Positions 11,103 to 23,213 of a stretch of 64,000 nucleotides of DNA are shown here, piece after piece. The notes under the pieces are model-generated. The model saw only the letters and a program-made list of their open reading frames with translations. It was not told the DNA's origin and ran no database searches. Numbering within the stretch: position 1 is the stretch's first letter; each line of letters begins with the position of its first letter. This DNA comes from Phoenix dactylifera (lineage: Eukaryota; Streptophyta; Magnoliopsida; Arecales; Arecaceae): positions 9,736,585-9,800,584 of the forward strand of contig NC_052399.1 in NCBI RefSeq assembly GCF_009389715.1. The letters are read 5' to 3'. The translations under genes were made by a program, and so were the position numbers.

Positions 11103-11336
11103 TTTAGAAAAAAGAAAAACAACAAAAGAGGGAGAAGACGAAGAAGAGCAAAAAGGAAGAAGAAAAAGAACTCCCTAGCCAACGCAGGGAGGTAACCTAC
11201 AAGTGGGGTCGCCGGAAATCGCTCCGGGACGCTGCCGGAGAAGCTCTGTTGTGACCGAGAAAAAAGATAAGAGAATAAGAGCGGCGGAAAAGGAAAAGCA
11301 GCCAAATGAGACCTTTTTTAGGGCCAGGTCGAGGGG

Positions 11337-11345
11337 TTTATATAG
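11337..11345 (-). promoter_or_regulatory. TATA box for the antisense accessory gene
   Basis: On the minus strand the sequence reads GGGTCTATATAAACC, with the TATA core at 11345-11337. It lies about 235 bp before the ATG at 11102 and would place a transcription start near 11310. A pyrimidine-rich leader follows (TTCTTTTTCTTCTTCC). It lies inside the element, 350 bp before the 3' LTR, so the gene would not depend on the LTR promoter. Function is inferred from position. Confidence 0.55.
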
Positions 11346-11691
11346 ACCCACTCGACGGCCCATATCGGCAGGGCTAAAACTCGCCTCCCGTCCGAATGGC
11401 TCCACGTGTCGGCCCCGAAAGCCGAAGTGGCGCATTTATTCTGAACGGAAGCCTCGAATACGGAATCGAGGCGTCGTCCCATCGGATCTCGGAACCCCAT
11501 CATGAGTCCACTGCACGACGCGACCTCGAAGGACGAAAGGGTGTCGTCCCCTCTCCCCTCATTAAGAGTACCCCGAAATGCGCGGAGCGCCGGCATAATT
11601 TAAGTCTCCCTAGCCCCCACTACTACAATAAAAGCAATTACTTCCCACGTCCGAGCTCGTGAACAACTTGGACTCGAAAGTCGGAGGGTAG

Positions 11692-12516
11692 TGTTGAGGA
11701 AAATACAAGTCCCCCCAAAACACGTGGCTGGAAGCATCCGACCTCGAACGACCGGCCTGGCGCCCGATCTCGGACGGCCGACCTGACGTCCAACCTAGGA
11801 GCTTCCGACCTCAAAGCGTTCGATCTCGGAAGGCATCCGATCCCGAAAGTCGAACCTCGCCGACTACCCGCTGCGGTCACATCCTCCTACGACCCGATTT
11901 GGGACCACGCCTTGAGCGGCTTACTCAACAATCAATGTGCATGGTCTCTGCAGACCTTCGGCTTACTCAACAATTAATGCGCATGGAGTCTGCAGACCTC
12001 CAGCTCACTCAACAATTAATGCGCATGGTCTCTGCAGACCTCCAGCTTACTCAATAGTTAATGCGCGTGGCTCCTACTGTCTACGGATCCTCAGTCCTCC
12101 ACGACAAACCAGCTCGGCTGCATCTAGTCAGCCATGACAACTCCCTGATCCCTACCTCATCCCCCACGGCAAGATATTAATTCACATGATCGTGCACTAA
12201 TTCATGCGACGTGCTCAGTTGTACGGCAACCTGGTCCCGTCGCGTCACAGGTAACCCAGCGCCCCTCTATAAAAGGAGAACTCCTCTACCTTGAAGGGGG
12301 CTGGACACTAAAAAAAACTCTGGACGCATCTTTCTCCGATATATCTTTTTTCCTCTGACTTAAGCATCAAAGGGCCGGCGCCGGAAACCCCAACCACCGG
12401 CATTTTGTAGGTCTTCCGGAGGACGCCGCCCGCCGACGGACCGCCACCCGCCATTCTCGCACTGGAGCTCCTCCTCCTCAGCCGACGGCCGCACCCGGGT
12501 CCAATTTCCAGCAACA
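11692..12516 (+). repeat. 3' LTR of the Tat-type element
   Basis: This 825-bp LTR matches 449-1273 without gaps at about 93.5% identity. The bases just before it (GAAAGTCGGAGGGTAG, 11676-11691) are purine-rich and are the probable polypurine tract. The flanking GGTTG at 12517-12521 is the right copy of the target duplication. Confidence 0.95.
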
Positions 12517-12618
12517 GGTTGTGTGGCATGGGTGTGTGGGTGGCAGTTTGCGGCGAACATCATGCCATGCCGGGCAGCACATTCATACATACGGCAGTGT
12601 GGTGGCAATATTGGTAAT

Positions 12619-12621
<3 letters not shown>

Positions 12622-12699
<78 letters not shown>
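12622..12699. repeat. (TA)n microsatellite, 78 bp
   Basis: An uninterrupted run of 39 TA dinucleotides lies about 100 bp beyond the gypsy 3' LTR. A second (TA)n of about 22 bp is at 12907-12928, followed by CACACA. The first tract should be length-variable and prone to cruciform formation. Confidence 0.98.
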
Positions 12700-12702
<3 letters not shown>

Positions 12703-12928
12703 CTTTTACCACATTTGGTAGCTGAATATCAGTTAATGTTTTTTAGCTTTAGTAATGTATTTGGTACTATAGGAAAATGATTTACAAGATAGGGTAATGG
12801 CTGAGCAAGGTTCTTGACATTGCGAGATCTAAACGAGTTGTGGATTGGTAGCGTTGTAGCTTGTTGGTTTACGATAGAGGTAAGAATCTCTGCACTTAGT
12901 TACCATTATATATATATATATATATATA

Positions 12929-13769
12929 CACACATGTTATTGATTTGCACTACTAGATTTGCATCGTGATTTATATTGATAGATTTGATTTGGCATGTGA
13001 TGATATGTTTTATATGATTTCCAATACGAATATACTCGCATGATAGTATCTATATCAAATATTGACAACATGAGTATCTGAACAATATTACCTTGAATTT
13101 GAAAGAAATGCATTATGTAAGTAGAAATCGATTTAACAAGTGTAACTTATAAATCAGATGGATAAGATATGGTTTGGACTAACCTAATCATAGGATAGAT
13201 TCAACGGGCTTATGTATGGGATAGTGTCCGTGGGATTTTGTTAGTCTTGGACTAGGTTATGATCTTGGTTAGTTCAAAACCGAAAAAATATTTTTATGAA
13301 ACCTGGAAATCAAGTGAATGAGAAACAGATGATATGACACAAGATATTGTTGTTGAACAATTGGTTAAATTGAGATATATATAGGCATATATATGTGCTT
13401 CTTTAGATGATAATGATGAGTGCTTATGTGCATGTTATTTATATGAGCTTTTCGAGTATTGATATGATATTCATTTTACTTGGTATTGTTCATTTGATTA
13501 TTTTTCTATTACTTATGGTGTAGCAGTTCTGAATTCTTACTAGGCTGGAAAAGTTTATATCCTTTCTTGTTTTTTTTTTTAGAGTTGCAGGTTGCATAGT
13601 ACTTGGCTATGGTTGAGGTTGTAATAAGTTTTTCAAGCCTTGTATATTCTCTATGGCTCTGCCCTAAGGGATACGCAGCCATGTCATATGGCTGGAGTTG
13701 GGTGGTGGGTTCAAGGCATGTGCATTTGTTGTTGATATTTTGGCTTGATTACGTCATTCAATAAAAAAC
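12929..13769 (+). other. AT-rich stretch, possible old gypsy LTR fragment
   Basis: There is no coding signal. The part near 13525-13600 (a TTCTTACTAGGCTG segment, a T-run, then AGAGTTGCAGGTTG) resembles the R/U5 part of LTRs of Del/Tekay-type gypsy elements. No second LTR, protein domain or target duplication is visible, so this is only a suggestion. Confidence 0.3.
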
Positions 13770-14170
13770 TAACCAGAAAGTATTATTTGAATTCTTTGAT
13801 CCTGTATAAGTACCCAAGATCTATCCTGCGAATAACCAATCTAGGACTAAACACACGCCCGCACGGGTCTTTGCATACTCCTCCCATTTAAACTCTGACA
13901 TCCTCGTCCGGCTAAGAGTTCAAATCTAATCACAAGTATCACGATCGGCCCGTGGTCAGCTCTAATGGATCCGTGCTGCAATGTCCCTAGTCCACATAGG
14001 TTATAAGCCAGTTCCACTCTGATACCATTTGTAACAACCCAGAATTTCACCTAAAAAAAGCTATCTAAAAGGTATTATTTGAGTTTCTTAATTCTGTATA
14101 AGTACCCAAGATTGATCCAGCGAATAATCAATGTCGGACTAAACATACGCCTGCACAGATCCTCACAGTT
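13770..14170 (-). repeat. TRIM-like small LTR element, copy A
   Basis: On the minus strand a primer-binding sequence TGGTATCAGAG (14027-14017), complementary to initiator Met tRNA, follows an LTR-like end GGGTTGTTACA (14040-14030). A stretch starting at 14058 with GTATTATTTGAGTTTCTTAA is repeated from 13777 with about 80% identity over about 80 bp. Two short direct repeats around a priming site, with no coding capacity, are the hallmark of a TRIM. Related copies lie at 58085-58225 and 59625-60130. The outer ends are not well fixed. Confidence 0.6.
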
Positions 14171-17100
14171 ATTCTCTTGAGAAAACTGAGCACCCACCAT
14201 TGCTCCAAAACCGCACCATTTGGCAACCTTTGATCTCAAACAGCCCCACACGGGAAGAAGTGGAGTTCCACTATTGTTTAGAAGCTTCTTTAATATATAA
14301 GGGACTCGGGAGATCCTTTCAGCTAGTTAGGCCATGAAAGGGAAGCACACACCACAATCACGACGTGTAAAGGAGCCCATGGTTGAGGGAGGCGTTGGAT
14401 TCCACTTAGAATTTTTTTTTCTTGGGCAACACCTTGACCGTGAGTGGGGACACTGCCATGCCCCCAAGCCTCTTTTCCAGCCTCTTCATGCGTGGAAAGA
14501 TGATGTCCACTGCACTTAGGCCATCATCGGAGCTACCCTATAAACTGAAACAAACTAAAGTGATCGGAGCTCATTATTGGTGTCAGAGGCGCCCTTCAAT
14601 GACCCACAAATCATGAATCTTTCAGACAAACACATTGCTTGAAGAAAAGAAACATTAGATTATATATATGATGATTTGTTCGACGAAAAGAAACATTAGA
14701 TTATAGATAATGATGGATGCGGTTTAGATTTCGTTTAGATGAATCTTGAAACATAAAACACGCTCGTCCTTAGGATTGAAACATGCCACCCATGAAGCTT
14801 ACGTACGTACACCAGTTCGCATGCATGCAAGTTCAAAACAAATCCAAAAGAAGAGAAGTCTGTTGACCCACAATGACAAAGCACACGATTGAAGGACTAA
14901 GCGAGGGTTCGCCATGTAGGAGCACCTGCCCACGGAGTGGCCCCAGGCTGCCTGGGTTGCATGGTTATATGAGCTGCCACAAAGCCGAAAGTGATTGCTT
15001 AAAAGGATGATCAGTTTGGAAAGTGGAGGAAGCATTGAGTTGAGCACTTGCATTAGTTTGGTAAATGAGGCATCAGCTTTTCTGAGAAAACATTCCGGTG
15101 AGTTTAAATCTTGGCATCAGCTTTCTCACTTCATAGCAGACGTGGAAAGAAGAAAGAGTACTGCTTCTGTACTCTTTTGTCATGTAATGCGCCTAAAAGT
15201 AAATCCAGTTTTCAGTATTACCATGGAGGGTTTTCAAGACTAGATCAATGATGGTATCGCTTTGAGTAGAAGATTTGCTATTCCAGCGAGCAATCATTGT
15301 TTAGTTTGTACAGTCCAAAAACTTCATTAAGGAGTAGCTATTTGGACTCAGAAACAATGTCCAGTTTTAACTAGTGGTTGGTGGCTATTAACACATCAAC
15401 TAATACGACGAGCTTGCAACATAACTAAAGGCTGTAAAGCATGATCAAGGCAGCTCTATTTCAAGTTCTGAGTTTAGTATGTACTATCATCAAAAGCTGT
15501 CGGCTGCCTTGGATGGTAGAGTAATATCGCATTCAATCAATCTTATGTAAACAAATTTTTCTAAGACAAAAGGGGATTTTTTTTTGGAGAAAGCAAAGTT
15601 ATTGATAAAAATCCATTGTAGGTGAATTAAAGCCTGATATAAATGCCAGCCATCGTCATGTAATAAACGAAAAACTATCCAAGATGCTTACAATTTTTCA
15701 TAGTCATCACCAGAATTCATTATGGAGTTTGCTATCATGTATTTTAATCACTGCAAACAAAACATATTTTATATAAAACACGCGTATTTTAAATTAGCTA
15801 GCAAGTAGAGTTAACTAGCTATATAAAGCTCCAATGTCAATCCATCACTCCATATAGATTTAGTTTCAAGTCATTTACTATTATCTAACCCTATACTGCT
15901 TTATTTATGATATATTATGTAAAATTTGCAAAATATAGTGGGTGCCAATTTACCAAGCTAGTAAAATCTTCTGGTTGTAAGCCAAAATATATCATGTAAA
16001 TAAAGATAAAGGACATGGATTCAAAACTCACCTTCACTGCATGCCATAATCTCAATGAAATAATGCGGGATTTGCCTATCTTTCTTCTCAAAGAAAAAAG
16101 AATACAAAATATAAATAATTAATTTGATTTTTAGCGAAAATTTGATTTATTCAGTTTCAAGGGAAAGAAACTGCAGAGTTGAGACAGAATACCTTCTAAC
16201 AGAAAAAAAAATATCAAATTGTCCATTCTATGATAAATCTCGACTTTCCTTCTATGCTCTCCCTTTAGTGGCCATGGTATTTACTTTTTGGACAGAAGTT
16301 TATATAACATTAGCGAATAATAGTTGTCTCAATTTTTTGACTTTTCTCAGGCTAATGGACAGTGACCATTTACTTGTCAAAAATAAAAGCATGGGATTGT
16401 AAGTTGAATTCTGCACGTAACAAACTCTTTTCATGGAGGTGCTTAAATTATAGAACTGTGTACAAGAATTTGAAAGGTTACGCATTGTTTTATAAAGATT
16501 TTGCTTGAAATCAGAACTCAAAAATTGTATTGATTTTTCACCAGTAATATTTGTATGCTAAGAAATCTTGTTTCTATAATGGGTAATGTACATACAAAGA
16601 TTATTCCTCAAAACAAAAGCAACAAGAACTTTATGGTATTGAGCTTGCCCAGTAATGTAGGGTGCTTGTCATGTAGCATACCAACAAAAGAGCTTCCTAG
16701 AGTGAAACAAAATGTTAAATTTCCTATCTCAAGGTTCAAACATTAAATATTTCTAGTGCTGTAATTATATTATGAAAGGATAAAGTAATAATCTTCTGAT
16801 CGAGTCGGGTGCTTGCATGGCCAGGGAATGGGAACAAGTCCAGTGTCATCAAGAAATTATAGTGGCTTGATGGCTTTATTGTGGTAATTATAGAAATATT
16901 TAATTCTACCAGTGTTCTTTACTCTTTATCTATAGATCAAGGAGGTGTAACAGCAATTGGTCTCAAATTAAGTTTTCATAATAAAAATATAACCTAAGTT
17001 ATTACTTCAATTTTTCATTCTGTATTTGATGATCATTGAGTCGTACGCCATGCAGAAGTAAATACAACAAGACTTGGAGAAACTAAGCAGCGCCGTATTT

Positions 17101-17806
17101 TTTTCCATGATATAAGTAGGTATTTCGCAAGCATCTATACGTAAAAGTGCTTTGTTTGTCGCAAATAGAAAACAAAAAAGGGAAGGGACAGATAGCTCGG
17201 TGAGCCATCAAAATCTACACAAAGAGTCATCTCGGATGATAAGGAGCTAGATAATTTTCCTTCTAAGAAAAATAATAATCAAATTTTTATGTAGGCATAC
17301 TCATTAAGTCTTTACTGACCCAATTATCTCAAAATCATGACTTAGAGTAGACATTTGTCTTCCTGCAAGATGACGATTTATTTGGTGATGGCTTGTTACA
17401 TTGGTGTAAAGCCTGTTGGATCAAAGCTGAGTATATGGGCCTTAGCATCATCTATTTGGTGATAGGCTTTCATCTCCATGGGCTATTCTTGCAGCATCAT
17501 CTATATGGGCCTGCTGTCAGACAAAGAAAGGCCGTGATGCCATTAAAAGGTTGGACGAAGCTTGTGCAGATTTCACAATCCATACTCTGTACGTGTTTGA
17601 AAAGTGGACAAATCAGCATCACTAAGCATTGTGGAACCTTCAAACAACCATTTCATTGCGAGAACGGTTGATGAATGGAGCCTCCATTGTGATTGTTTGG
17701 CTTATGATTTTGCCAAATAGTAGTTAGTCAGGATGACAAAGTCTACCACACTTGGTTGTGCGAGCTTAGCTAACGTCTCTCGAGAGAAGATTTTCTAACT
17801 TGAAAT
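14171..17806. other. Intergenic AT-rich DNA, no gene recognised
   Basis: The only open frames are short (under 100 codons) and carry no recognisable domain, including 14995-15243, 16124-16402 and 17393-17671 on the plus strand. The composition is AT-rich and the reading frames show no biased codon use. I see no RNA gene. Confidence 0.5.
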
Positions 17807-18283
17807 TATTAGAAAAGAAGGTGAAAATCTGCTGGTTATAAAAGAGTGAGGGGATTGTGAATCTATCTCCCAAATGAATATTGGCTCCAACTAGTTTGCA
17901 ATTAAAAAAAAATACTTGGCAATTTCGTTATAGGGATACAACACTATCTAGGTTTAATACATATAGATTGCAAGACTGAATGTATTTATGAACAAAGGTT
18001 TTTGTAACCACACCCTTTTTTCTATGTCTCAGCGCAAATTAATAACCAATGAATGGTTATAATCCAATGGTTGTGACTATTCAAAAAATGAGCAGTTATA
18101 ACTATTCAAATTCAGTTAACAAACCAGTACAGTTTTGGTAGTTACATATTCGAATTTAACAAGATAGTTAATTAACCACCACTTGTTTAATTCAAAATGT
18201 AAAGACACAACCGTATAGAAGCAAAAATTAATGCTCCTTGGCTCTTTGCGATGATGCGTAAAAATATTTAAAATATTCCAACA
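17807..18283 (-). repeat. 3' LTR of the old copia element
   Basis: This 477-bp LTR is the direct counterpart of 22739-23208. Both share the block CCAATGAATGGTTATAATCC and the end block AAATATTCCAACA. Several small indels and many substitutions separate the two. Confidence 0.85.
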
Positions 18284-18818
18284 ATCCCCCACTATTTCAA
18301 ATAATTTTGCGGTTACCTTAGTATATATGTTAATACTTAAGAGAAAGTACCTTTTGGGTTTAAACTTTCGCGTAGTGAAACATTTATTAAAGATTTATCA
18401 GTTGGATAGTAGACTTGATGTTCTTGAACTATCGAACTTTATGATAAAACTGGATAATGTTCACATATCAACATATGTGATTCTTTGTTCTATACCAGCT
18501 GCACATTTAAGGGCTTACATGTTATCCTAATTTCATGAGTGCTTTAGGGGGCTTATCAAGCCCCAACAAAAGCGGCCTCACTTTACACTCATATAGGCAG
18601 AGTTCTTTTAGATGCTCATGTTGATTCATACACTTTTTATGCGAACTCATTAAAAGTTATACTCGACCTTCCCATTATCATTATAGGACTAGCACTAACA
18701 CTATATGGTTTGATGGACTTAGTTTAGTGCTATAACAATCACCTTCAAGACTTATTTTCTCCTATGAACCTATGAATTTGTGGAATAAGTATAGGTAGGG
18801 TTGTCATCTTTGAGTGAC

Positions 18819-21800
18819 TTATTCAATTGGTCTTAAACCCATCTCAACCGAAGTTTCATGAATCAGATCCTTATTTAGGCCTTTTGTTAAAGGATTCGCC
18901 AAGTTCGTGCACAACTTTACATAATCAACTGTGATTATGTCTTCTTCCAACACGTCTTACAGTATTATGTCTAAGGCTTATGTGTCTTAACTTTTCATTG
19001 TATGACTTTCTATACACTCTTGACAATGTGGCTTGACTATCACAATGTATGAAAATTGGAGGCAATGAACTTTGCCACAAATGCAGGACTATCAAAAGAT
19101 TTCCCAACCATTCAACCTTTTTTCCAGCAGCTCCAAAGGCTACTAACTCAGACTCCATTATTGAGTGAGTTACGCAAATCATTTTCTTTGATGCCTAACA
19201 TATGGCAGCGCCACCTAGGGTGAAAACCCATCCACTTATAGATTTTGAACCATCATCCACACAATTTTAGTTTGCATCACTATACCCTTCCACTACAAAT
19301 GGACTTCCTCCATAGTGTAGAGCATAGGATTTAGTTCCTTTTAGATAATCCAACACATTGGAGATTGCTTTCTAATGATCTGAACTTGGACAGCTCAGAT
19401 CATAGCAAATGCTATGATCTATGTTTGGAGATTGTAGATAGCTCCTGTATCTACTCAATTTGCCCATAGCAAATGCTATGTTTGGACGCATGCAATGTAT
19501 TATATACATCAGACTTCCAATGACTTGTGAGTACTCAAGTTGAGATACACGTTGACCATCATTTACTCCCAGTTTCAAACTAGGATTATATGGAACTTTT
19601 GAAACTTTATCAAACATATGACTATATTTGCTCAAAATCTTATCAATATAGTGACTTTGAGATATAGCATATCCATTGTCATCTTTATATATTTTGATTC
19701 GAAGTATGGTGTTGGCAACACCCATGTTCTTCATATCAAAATTTGATGATAGAAAATCCTTAGTAGAATTAATGATGAATCACTATTGCTAAAAGTAAGC
19801 ATATCATCAACATACAAGCGAATAATGATCAATTCATCACCAACAACTTTCGAGTAAATACATTCATCGGCTTTATTTAATTTAAAACCATTAGAAAGAA
19901 CTACATTATCAAATCTTTCATGCCATTATTTAGGTGCTTGTTTCAAACCATACAATGACCTAATTAATTTGCAAACTTTATTTTTATGTCTAGGTACTAT
20001 GAAACCTTCTCGTTGTTCCATATATACCTCTTCATCTAAAAATCCATTCAAGAATGCTGTTTTCATATCCATTTGATAAATCTTTAGGTTATATATGGGA
20101 GCTAAGGATATCAAGAACTTAATAGATGAAATCCTTGCCAGTAGTGTATAAGTATCAAAATAATCAATTTCTTTGGATTGTCTAAACCTTTTGGCTACTT
20201 ATCTAGCATTATATTTGTCAATGGATCCATCATGTTTCATTTTTCTCTTAAAGATCCATTTACATCCAATCGGTTTATAACTATGCGGTAAATCAACTAA
20301 ACCCACATATTATTTGACATTATTGATGACATTTCATCATCAATTGCTTCGTTCTAAAATGTGGCATCTCTTGATTTCATAACTTCTTCCAATGGGGAAG
20401 GCTAATCTTTCATATTGCAACAAAGTCCAAACTCATACAAAATATGTTTAGTACTACCTTCTACAAAATACGTTATAAAATTAGGACCAAAAGTATTCTC
20501 TTTTCTAATTCTTTTTGACCTTCGAACCTCTATATTCTCCTCTCTAGCAGGACTTTCTTCTTCTACAGCAACTTGTTGTTTAGAAGGATTAGATTTAGAA
20601 ATCTTAGAATCCTTAAAAGAGACATTTTCAAAAAATTCGGCATCCCTTGATTCAATAATAGTATTAGACTCTAAGTCTAGAAACTGATATGCTTTACTAT
20701 TAATTGCATATCCTACGAACACACATTTAGTAGTTCTAGATCCTAATTTAGACCTTTTAATTTCAGGTAGTCTAACATATGCTACACACCCCCACAATTT
20801 AAAATAATTTAGATTAGGTTTTCATTTAAACCATAATTCATAAGGTGATATTTGGTTCCTTTTCGAGGGAACCCTATTTAATATATGTGTAGCAGAATAT
20901 CTTTCTTCACCCCAGAAATTAAGAGGCAAGCCAGAATAATCTAATATTGCATTAACCATATCTATAAGTGTCCTATTCTTTCGTTCAACCTCACCATTTT
21001 GCTGTGGTGTATAAGGTGTTGTTCTTTGATGTATAATGTCATTTTCTTCACAGAAAATATGAAACTTATTGCTAAAGTATTCTCCACCTCTATCATTTCT
21101 AAGAGTTTTAATTTTCTTTATACACTTTAAATTTATCTAATGCCTCATCTTTGTATTTAAGCATATAAACATAACAATACCTTGATAAATCATCTATAAA
21201 TGTGAAAAAGAATCTTTTACCTCCTCTTGTCAATTTATTATTCAAATCACAAATATCAGAATGTACTAACTCCAACAATTGAGTAATAAATTTATTCGAA
21301 TTAGAAAATGACTTTCTTGTTAACTTTGTTTTCACACAAGTTTCATATTTATCTTTATCATCTTTTAAATTTGATGGAAGCAATCCTAAATTAACCATTA
21401 TTTGGACAGAAGCATAATTAACATGTCCTAGTCTGGCATGCCATAATGAAAAGGAATCAACAATGTAAACATAAACACTTTCTTTCATAAAATTCAGTTT
21501 GAACATCCCATTTTCAGCATAACCTTTGCCTACAAATATTCTACTCTTTGACAAGATAAACTTGTTAGATTCAAAAACTAGCTTGAAACCATGCTTAGAC
21601 AAAAATCCACCAGAAACCAAATTCTTCCTAATTTCTGGTGCATGAAACACTTCAAGAAAGGTCATTGATTTGCCAGATGTGAACTTCAACTACACGGTGC
21701 TTTTTCCATCAACTTTAGTAGTAGAAGAATTCTCCATGTAGAGCTCTATCTCGTCACCAACTTTTTCATATTTCTTGAACAAATTTTTATCACTACAAAT

Positions 21801-22695
21801 GTGACGAGTTGCTCTAGTATCTACCTACCAACCAGCATCATGAGACACCAAATTTATTTTGATTACGACAACAACAAGACTTTCTTCAATATTGCTGGCT
21901 GGATCTTTCTTCTTTTTGAGCCTACGCTCTTTGATATAGTGCCCTTTTCTTCTTGCAGAAATAACATGTCCCCTTGCTCTTCTTGTTGATATTTTCTTTA
22001 GTTAAGGAATCTCTAGTCCAAGGCTACTTTCCTTTTTTATTGTCTGTTTTAACAATATGGACATCATTTGTCATTTCAGTATTTTCTTTTTGCTTGTCTC
22101 GAAGCCTAAGTTGCCTTTGAAGGCTTTCAAGATTGGAAAAATCACCCTTTCTCTTAAGGGTCTTTCGGTAGTAATTCCATGATGGCAGTAATTTGGCAAT
22201 AACAGCACCAACTTGAAATTTCTCATCAATGGGAATGCCCTCAACAATTATTTGATGCACAATAAGTTGCAAATCATGCACCCGATTCAAAATAGGCTTA
22301 TTATTAGTCATATTAAAATCAAAATAATTACTCACAAGATAGCTTTTGTTTCCTAAATCCTTAGTCTTGTATTTGTTCTCCAGCGCATCCCAAATTTTCT
22401 TTGCTTGCTTCATCAATGCATGCATATCGAATAGAGAATCAGTGAGGGTATTGAGGATGTTCCCACGACATGTGTAGTTGTCATCCTCCCACTTGGCCTT
22501 TGCAACAGTTTGATCTTTAGCTGTATTCTCTACGGGAACAACGGGACATAGAGTGACCAGAACATATCAAACTTTCAAAGTTGTAAGTAGAAATTCCACT
22601 TTCTCCTTCCACTATTTGCAGTTATTGCCATCAAATCGATCAAGCTTTGACAGATCTTGCGGCATAACATTGAGAAAAAAAATGACAGTACTCAT
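18819..22695 (-). pseudogene. gag-pol remnant of the old copia element
   Basis: Read from 22695 down to 18819. Gag begins MSTVIFFLNVMPQDLSKLD, with a good gag stretch at 22425-22024 (KKIWDALENKYKTKDLGNK). A GAG-pre-integrase segment at 21689-21108 has LWHARLGHVNY and, in integrase, LVHSDICDLN. The rest of integrase has TPQQNGEVERKNR near 21000. RT follows with DMKTAFLNGFLDEEVYMEQ (20070-20020) and LYVDDML near 19820. RNase H is near 19182-18940 with SIMESELVAFGAAGK. Many stops and frameshifts separate these pieces. The protein would be a single polyprotein; it cannot be made from this copy. Confidence 0.85.
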
Positions 22696-22738
22696 GTTTG
22701 ATGATTGTGCCATGGAAACACAATATTCATTTGTGAAT

Positions 22739-23208
22739 TGTTAGAAAAGAAGGTGAGAATCTACTGGTCATAAGATAGTGAGGCGATTGTGAATCTATCT
22801 CACAAATGAATATTGTCTCCCACTAGTTTACAATTGGAAAAAAAACACTTGGCAATTTCATTATGGGGATACAACACTGTCTTGGTTTAATACATGCAGA
22901 TTGCAAGACTGAATGTATTTCTGAACAAAAGATTTTTGTAACCACACTTTTTTTTGTCTCTATAGCCTAATTTATTAACCAATGAATGGTTATAATCCAA
23001 TGGTTGTGACCATTCAAAAAATGAACAGTTAAAACTGTTGAAATTTAGTTAACTAACCAAAATAGTTTGGTAGTTATATATTCGAATTTAAACAAGGTAA
23101 CCACCACTTGTTTAATTCAAAATGTAAAGACACAACTATACCGAAACAAAAATTAATGTTCTTTGGCTCCTTGTGACAATGCATAAAAGCATTTGAAATA
23201 TTCCAACA
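22739..23208 (-). repeat. 5' LTR of the old copia element
   Basis: This 470-bp LTR on the minus strand runs TGTTGGAATATTTC to TTTTCTAACA. Its inner end at 22739 abuts the leader of gag. The matching LTR is 17807-18283. Confidence 0.85.
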
Positions 23209-23213
23209 AAAAT

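Larger units (their letters stand above)
449..12516 (+). mobile_element. Ty3/gypsy LTR retrotransposon, Tat type, degenerate
   Basis: The element is 12,068 bp and bounded by two direct LTRs of 825 bp each, both starting TG and ending CA. The 5-bp GGTTG at 444-448 is repeated exactly at 12517-12521, so both ends are certain. Inside, in order, lie a primer-binding-like site, gag, a zinc knuckle and aspartic protease, RT, RNase H, integrase, a 117-bp tandem array, an antisense accessory gene and a purine-rich stretch before the 3' LTR. RT before integrase makes it Ty3/gypsy. The protease motif DNGSSANIL, the YVDDMLVKS RT motif and the extra antisense gene point to the Tat lineage. The LTRs differ at about 54 of 825 positions (hand count, near 6.5%, mostly transitions), so it is fairly old. 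Gag and pol carry several stops and frameshifts, so it cannot move by itself. Confidence 0.95.
17807..23208 (-). mobile_element. Ty1/copia LTR retrotransposon, old and decayed
   Basis: This 5.4-kb element lies on the minus strand. Its 5' LTR is 23208-22739 and its 3' LTR 18283-17807, with ends TGTTGG...CTAACA (one end mutated to CTAATA). Integrase precedes RT, which makes it Ty1/copia. The polypurine tract AGTGGGGGAT lies directly before the 3' LTR (18293-18284, minus). The target duplication is imperfect, GAAAT at 17802-17806 and AAAAT at 23209-23213. No TGGTATCAGAGC priming site follows the 5' LTR. The LTRs differ at well over 10% of positions with several indels, so the insertion is old. 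Confidence 0.9.

Noticed and set aside
12521..12780. Frames through the (TA)n tract giving IYIYIY text
   Set aside because: Pure dinucleotide repeat translation.
17393..17671. 92-codon plus frame in the gap before the copia element
   Set aside because: No domain, no neighbouring exon signals, and AT-rich surroundings.
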